A program made the translations under genes and the position numbers. A model generated the notes under the pieces. That model was not told the DNA's origin. It saw only the letters and a program-made list of their open reading frames with translations, and did no database searches. From Liolophura sinensis (lineage: Eukaryota > Mollusca > Polyplacophora > Chitonida > Chitonidae), in contig NC_088305.1 in assembly GCF_032854445.1 (NCBI RefSeq), forward strand, positions 3,823,152 to 3,887,151: a stretch of DNA of 64,000 nt, in the 5' to 3' direction. Shown here one piece after another: positions 59,333 to 64,000 of the stretch; the stretch's first letter is position 1, and every line of letters begins with the position of its first letter.

Positions 59333-59453
59333 ATGTCCTCTATCGGCTTAGGGCCTAAATACATACTTCCTACTCCACCGCCGCGTGAACTAAAAATTGC
59401 TACTGGTGGCAGTGATGTATTAAAAGGCGAACGTTGGGGGCTATGTATACGCT
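59333..59453 (+). CDS. Hypothetical first coding exon
   Basis: ATG at 59333 (context gcgaaATGt, purine at -3) opens MSSIGLGPKYILPTP, then PPRELKIATGGSDVL and KGERWGLCIR, to a donor-like CGCT|GTAAGGA at 59454. The frame stays open past the donor to 59599 (104 codons counted from an upstream in-frame start), so a single-exon reading is also possible. It follows a CpG-rich stretch. No family recognised and no partner exon found. Confidence 0.28.
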
Positions 59454-59853
59454 GTAAGGACTACAGCTTGTCAGCCAGTTTTTCTATTCAGCCACAAATA
59501 CTTGTGTCTGATGTGTCAACAACATCCATCAACACCTTATTCAACTTTAATGTTGTTAATAGCTTCAGTCTGCCAGACCTTAAGGAGACCTACCGGTAAT
59601 AATTGATTTCCCTCTGTGACGCGTAAGACATTATTCAACCTGCATATCTCATTCTGACGTCATACATGTATATGACGCAATTCTTCCCTGCCATGCAGGG
59701 TTGAATGTGACTGTCTTTTTCAGGTCTATTTCTGTGCTGAATCATTAAGTTCTTGTCCCTCACGTGTCTCTCACATACCATGAGCTGACCCTTAAGACTG
59801 TTAGCTCTGCCTGTTATTTGTCTCCGGCATATTCTATTTCAAAGGCGATGTCC
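59454..59853. other. Unique sequence, no further gene seen
   Basis: Continuation of the open frame to 59599, then non-coding sequence. Confidence 0.4.
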
Positions 59854-60217
59854 AATCATCTTGTGAGTGAGTGAGTGAGTGCTTGAGGTTTAACGTCGTA
59901 CTCAACAATTTTTCAGTCATATGACGACGAAAGAATCATTAGGGTGCATGCACGTGTAATGTGCCTCCTTGTTGCAGGACGGATTTCCACCGCTCTTTTA
60001 TTTAGTGCTGCATCACTGAGACGACTTACCGAAGGCAAGTAAGCCGCCCCGCCCGAGCCATTATACTGATACGGGTCAACCAGTCGTTGCACTATCCCCT
60101 TGATGCTGAACGCCAAGCGAGGAAGTTACAACTTCCTCTTTTAAAGTCTTAGGTGTGACTCGACCAAGGATTGATCCTGGATCTACCGCTCCCGAAGCGG
60201 ACGCTAATCATCTTGTG
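59854..60217 (-). mobile_element. SINE family B, 5'-truncated, with 12-bp target-site duplication
   Basis: The element at 59866-60205 is flanked by aatcatcttgtg (59854-59865 and 60206-60217). It is the reverse complement of the 46 kb copy from agtgagtgagtg (3' end) to cgaagcggacgct; box A and the first bases of the head are missing. The match to the 46 kb copy is close along the whole body. Confidence 0.95.
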
Positions 60218-60363
60218 CTATACATGGTCTACATGTACATGTACATAGGACTGTCATGAAGGCCAGTTCCTGCCAAGAATCCAGTGTTAGTTTATGTTAC
60301 CCACAAACTGATCTTTATTGAAGTATTTTTTGTCAGTTTTACGGGTCATCAAATAAAAGATAG

Positions 60364-61404
60364 GTATACATGTACATGTACAGGACCTGGGCATAGAGTG
60401 ATTCTTGGTTTCCACTGGTCAATACACGGTCACATGATACGTGTATATGTACATGACCTGGGCATAGGGTGATTCTTGGTTTCCACTGGTCAGTACACGG
60501 TCACATGACGTGTACACATGTAGATCAGGATCTGGGCATAGAGTGATTCTTGGTTTCCACTGGTCAATACACGGTCACATGACATGTACACCTGTAGATC
60601 AGGATCTGGGCATAGAGTGATTCTTGGTTTCCACTGGTCAGTACACGGTCACATGACATGTACACATGTAGATGTACAGGATCTGGGCATAGAGTGATTC
60701 TTGGTTTCCACTGGTCAATACACGGTCACATGACATGTACACATATAGATGTACAGGACCTGGGCATAGAGTGATTCTTGGTTTCCACTGGTCAATACAC
60801 GGTCACATGGCATGTACACATGTAGATGTACAGGACCTGGGCATAGAGTGATTCTTGGTTTCCACTGGTCAATACACGGTCGCATGACATGTATACATGT
60901 AGATGTACAGGACCTGCGCATAAAGTGATTCTTGGTTTCCACTGGTCAGTACACGGTCACATGACATGTATACATGTACATGTACAGGACCTGGGCATAG
61001 GGTGATTCTTGGTTTCCACTGGTCAGTACACGGTCACATGACATGTATACATGTAGATGTACAGGACCTGGGCATAGAGTGATTCTTGGTTTCCACTGGT
61101 CAGTACACGGTCACATGACATGTACACCTGTAGATGTACAGGACCTGGGCATAGAGTGATTCTTGGTTTCCACTGGTCAGTACACGGTCACATGACATGT
61201 ACACCTGTAGATGTACAGGACCTGGGCATAGAGTGATTCTTGGTTTCCACTGGTCAATACACGGTCACATGACATGTACACATGTAGATGCACAGGATCT
61301 GGGCATAGAGTGATTCTTGGTTTCCACTGGTCAATACACGGTCACATGACATGTACAAATGTAGATGTACAGGACCTGGGCATAGAGTGATTCTTGGTTT
61401 CCAC
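60364..61404. repeat. 71-77-bp minisatellite, about 14 copies
   Basis: The unit starts tgtacaggacctgggcatag, continues agtgattcttggtttccact and ggtcaatacacggtcacatg, and ends acatgtacacatgtaga. The first copies are 71-74 bp long, later ones 77. Variants are caatac/cagtac and gacctg/gatctg. Confidence 0.96.
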
Positions 61405-62305
61405 ATATATCTTACATATATACACAAAGTCATATCCCACTTTCATGAATATTCCATGTTCACTGCCAGGCACGTGTTGAACATCACGTCTCGAGTTGAC
61501 AATTCCTGATATCTCATCCAACAACCTGCACTATCTGCATGCATTTATAACACATGTGACTTCAAGTAATATATCATTGTAAGCAAAAGCTGATGACGTA
61601 CAAAAGATATTGTCGATCATCAAGCAACTGTTGTGTCTTTTAAATGAGGCCAGTTTCCAAGTGAGGAACATGGTAGTGTCCATTTTTCTTGAAAGGTTTC
61701 TAGCTTTCCATTTTTTTCTATATACATGAATACATGCAGCTCAAGGTTCAGATAGGCTATATTATAAAGATGTAGTGGATACTGAGGGACATCAGGAATT
61801 GTCTGCTCGAGAGAACTGATTTTCGTACTCGTTGAACATCACTTGTCGGGAGCCGAAGTTGTTCTTGTTGAGAAGACTATGTCAAATAAACCAAACCATC
61901 TACTTGGCAATGTCGTCAGCACCAACATTAAAATTACGGTCGTCAATAATTTCGCTGCAGATTTCAAGAATTTGCTGGAAGGAAGGGGATACAGTTCGAG
62001 GATCCAGTGTTATTTGTTACAATTATCATAAAGCCATCAAATGCAGAATTAAACAGGAATATAAACCTTCGGTTCATTATATAGTTCTTGGGATTAAGAA
62101 GGCATTTTAAAAAAATGCTAAATTTCACGAAATCCAAAAAGGCTTTCACACCACGTGACCACGTGACCACGTGATTGTTTCTCCACTGTTAGACCCCTAG
62201 GCCTACCCTAAGACATACTTAAGTTCCATGAAAATCAGATAGAATGTCTACGACTTTCAGCAGTAGCAATATTTGTGTAGAATAATAATAAAGAAAACTC
62301 AAAAC
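61405..62305. other. Unique sequence with a weak ORF
   Basis: Plus frame 61786-62031 (includes LVEHHLSGAEVVLVEK) is open but starts after a stop without ATG until 61879. No splice signal or known motif. A cacgtgac triplet lies near 62151-62175. Confidence 0.35.
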
Positions 62306-62812
62306 AATCAGCTGTGTTTATGAGCCCTTCAAACTCCAGCACCTCGGTCGTGTTTATGAGTCCTTCCGCCTCCGGCACAGTGGCAGTGTTTATGAGACCT
62401 TCCACCTCCCGTACAGTGGCCGTGTTTATGAGCCCTTGCACCTCCGGCACAGTGGTCGTGTTTATGAGCCCTTCCACCTCCGGCACAGTGGTCGTGTTTA
62501 TGAGCCCTTCCACCTACGGCACAGCGGCAGTGTTCATGAGCCCTTCCACCTCCGGCACAGTGGTCGTGTTTATGAGCCCTTCCACCTCCGGCACAGTGGT
62601 CGTGTTTATGAGCCCTTCCACCTCCGGCACAGTGGTCGTGTTTATGAGCCCTTCCAACTCCGGTACAGTGGTCGTGTTTATGAACCCTTCCACCTCCGGC
62701 ACAGTGGTCGTGTTTATGAGCCCTTCCACCTCCGGCAAAGTGGTCGTGTTTATGAGCCCTTCCACCTCCGGCAAAGTGGTTGTGTTTATGAGCCCTTCCA
62801 CCTCGATCCACC
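62306..62812. repeat. 36-bp minisatellite, about 14 copies
   Basis: The unit is tttatgagcccttccacctc followed by cggcacagtggtcgtg. At 36 bp it keeps frames open on both strands: plus reads VFMSPSTSGTVV, minus EGLINTTTVPEV and GRAHKHDHCAGG. Changes between copies hit all codon positions in each frame, so none is favoured. A 196-codon plus frame (62314-62904) extends 30 codons beyond the array. Confidence 0.95.
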
Positions 62813-63589
62813 GTAGTAAAATTGGATTCAGTCCTGATTCAGAATACACAAGCGCATCTGTATTCCTTGCTATTTTTTCTCCTAATACATTTGTCAACTC
62901 ATAAAGTGCAAATCATGGAAGATTCACGTAATACTATATGCCATATAAACCTCCACGTCCTGGCATTTTATTTAACTATTGCTGCTGGAAGAGAGGTCGT
63001 TCCATTCTGTAACAATGGTGACTCCCAGGGGATGGACAGCTCTTGATGAAACTTATGCACAAGGAACGACAAAAGGAAACCGTATCCCTTATGAAGCGTT
63101 TTCAGCTTTATAGATTAATTACGTGGTCGACGAAAAAGTGCAATGAATCAGATCAAGTACCGAAAAAAATAAGTTTTACTTCTAATACTTACGTCCCACA
63201 AGTTGTATAATAGTTTACCAGGGATATACCTGGTATATTCATTGTCTGCCCGGCATCATTGAAAACTGATGACCGCTTCTCTCTTGTGTGTTACCGGCTT
63301 TATTTCTTATTTGTATAATTTCTTACATACCTTTGTCTTTGGGAGTTAGTGTTAAACGTTGTTTTGGAAATGCATCTTGCGATTATCGACTTGGAACGCC
63401 CTTTACGGACTACGAATGATATATAAATGTCGGACTTCGACGCTTATATTCAGCTATACATTATGTTATCAATGACCGGAAGTTACCAGGGCTCTACCGC
63501 TGTTACCTCTGGTCCTAAAGTTCTGTCCTTTCCGACTGTTTTCACCTCTCTAAATCTCCGCCTGTGTCCATATATTTTATAATTATACA
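62813..63589. other. Unique sequence, no gene seen
   Basis: No repeat and no supported ORF except the tail of the frame that crosses the 36-bp array. Confidence 0.5.
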
Positions 63590-63850
63590 GGCCGTGAGTA
63601 AACTGGAGCGATCGTGGTAAACCATCCACATTTGGCCAGTTACTGACGAAGTTTCCGACGAGGGACATACAGATATACGCGCAGTGTTAGAATGTACGAA
63701 TGGCCATATATAGAGAGCTCTGAGCGCCTTCACCTGGTAATTGTCTCAGAGTCGCCACAAAGAGAGGCTGCGAGGAAATCTACAAATTCCCTGTCCAAAA
63801 CCGGGGCTGAACCCGAGTCTCATGGGTGTCAGAGCGATTGAAAAACATGT
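63590..63850 (-). mobile_element. SINE family C, copy 2
   Basis: Reverse element: gccagttactgacgaagttt, gacatacagatatacg, then ccctgtccaaaaccggggct and gaacccgagtctc (box-B complement), as in the 54.7 kb copy. Confidence 0.65.
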
Positions 63851-64000
63851 GGGTTATTATTATGTTCCATTGAAAAAATTAATCTGTTCATAGCTTTGCT
63901 GTGAATTACCTCCCTTGTTATACGACAGCGACTGTGGCGTAACGCTAGATTAGTTTTTGAGGCGTGAAACTATGAGAGGTGGAACCTCACCTATTAAAAC
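63851..64000. other. Unique sequence at the window edge
   Basis: The phrase gaaaaaattaatctgtt at about 63874-63890 resembles a MITE end, but no second arm is visible before the window ends. Confidence 0.35.

Noticed and set aside
61786-62031. Plus frame containing LVEHHLSGAEVVLVEK
   Set aside because: No ATG in the first part, no acceptor at its start and no recognised domain; kept only as a note in the region entry.

Overview
The window is animal nuclear DNA: AT-rich, with no bacterial-style gene packing, no operons, many tRNA-derived SINEs ending in AAATAAATAAA, abundant minisatellites and only tiny possible exons with GT..AG borders. The frequent acatgtacatgta motif and the repeated SINE families suggest a marine lophotrochozoan, most likely a mollusc (a brachiopod is possible). 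This is inferred from sequence character, not from a database match.

The best candidate gene is on the minus strand and enters from about 41.1 kb. A signal-peptide exon (39712-39823) has a consensus donor. Five more short exons (39459-39502, 37177-37257, 33349-33447, 19431-19470, 10626-10676) each have an AG acceptor and a GT donor. Their phases join without a stop (1, 0, 0, 0, 1, 1) and they give a secreted, cysteine-rich product. The introns reach about 14 kb and hold most of the repeats. The 3' end is not securely found. Upstream at 39.9-41.2 kb lie a CRE palindrome, ATGGCG (YY1-like) motifs, TATA-like sequence and two possible 5' exons.

Roughly 28% of the window (sum of array lengths) is tandem repeat. 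The two largest arrays are a 78-bp satellite (24023-28308, about 55 copies) and a 26-bp satellite (47706-51987, about 165 copies with an internal 1612-bp duplication). Others have units of 19, 20, 22, 23-27, 26, 29, 33, 34, 36, 37-43, 39, 43, 57, 58, 71-77 and 89 bp. The long open frames over these arrays are by-products of periodic sequence and are not called as genes.

Dispersed elements: SINE family A (about 20 copies, both strands; two with perfect 13-14 bp target-site duplications), SINE family B (full-length copy at 46038-46381 with a perfect 15-bp duplication, 5'-truncated copy at 59866-60205 with a 12-bp one), a third SINE-like family C, and a cluster of six palindromic MITE-like elements between 45.5 and 58.1 kb.

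Right of 42 kb there is no convincing gene. Weak candidates are an ORF with a signal-peptide-like start that runs into the 26-bp satellite (47477-47746) and a possible first exon at 59333-59453.
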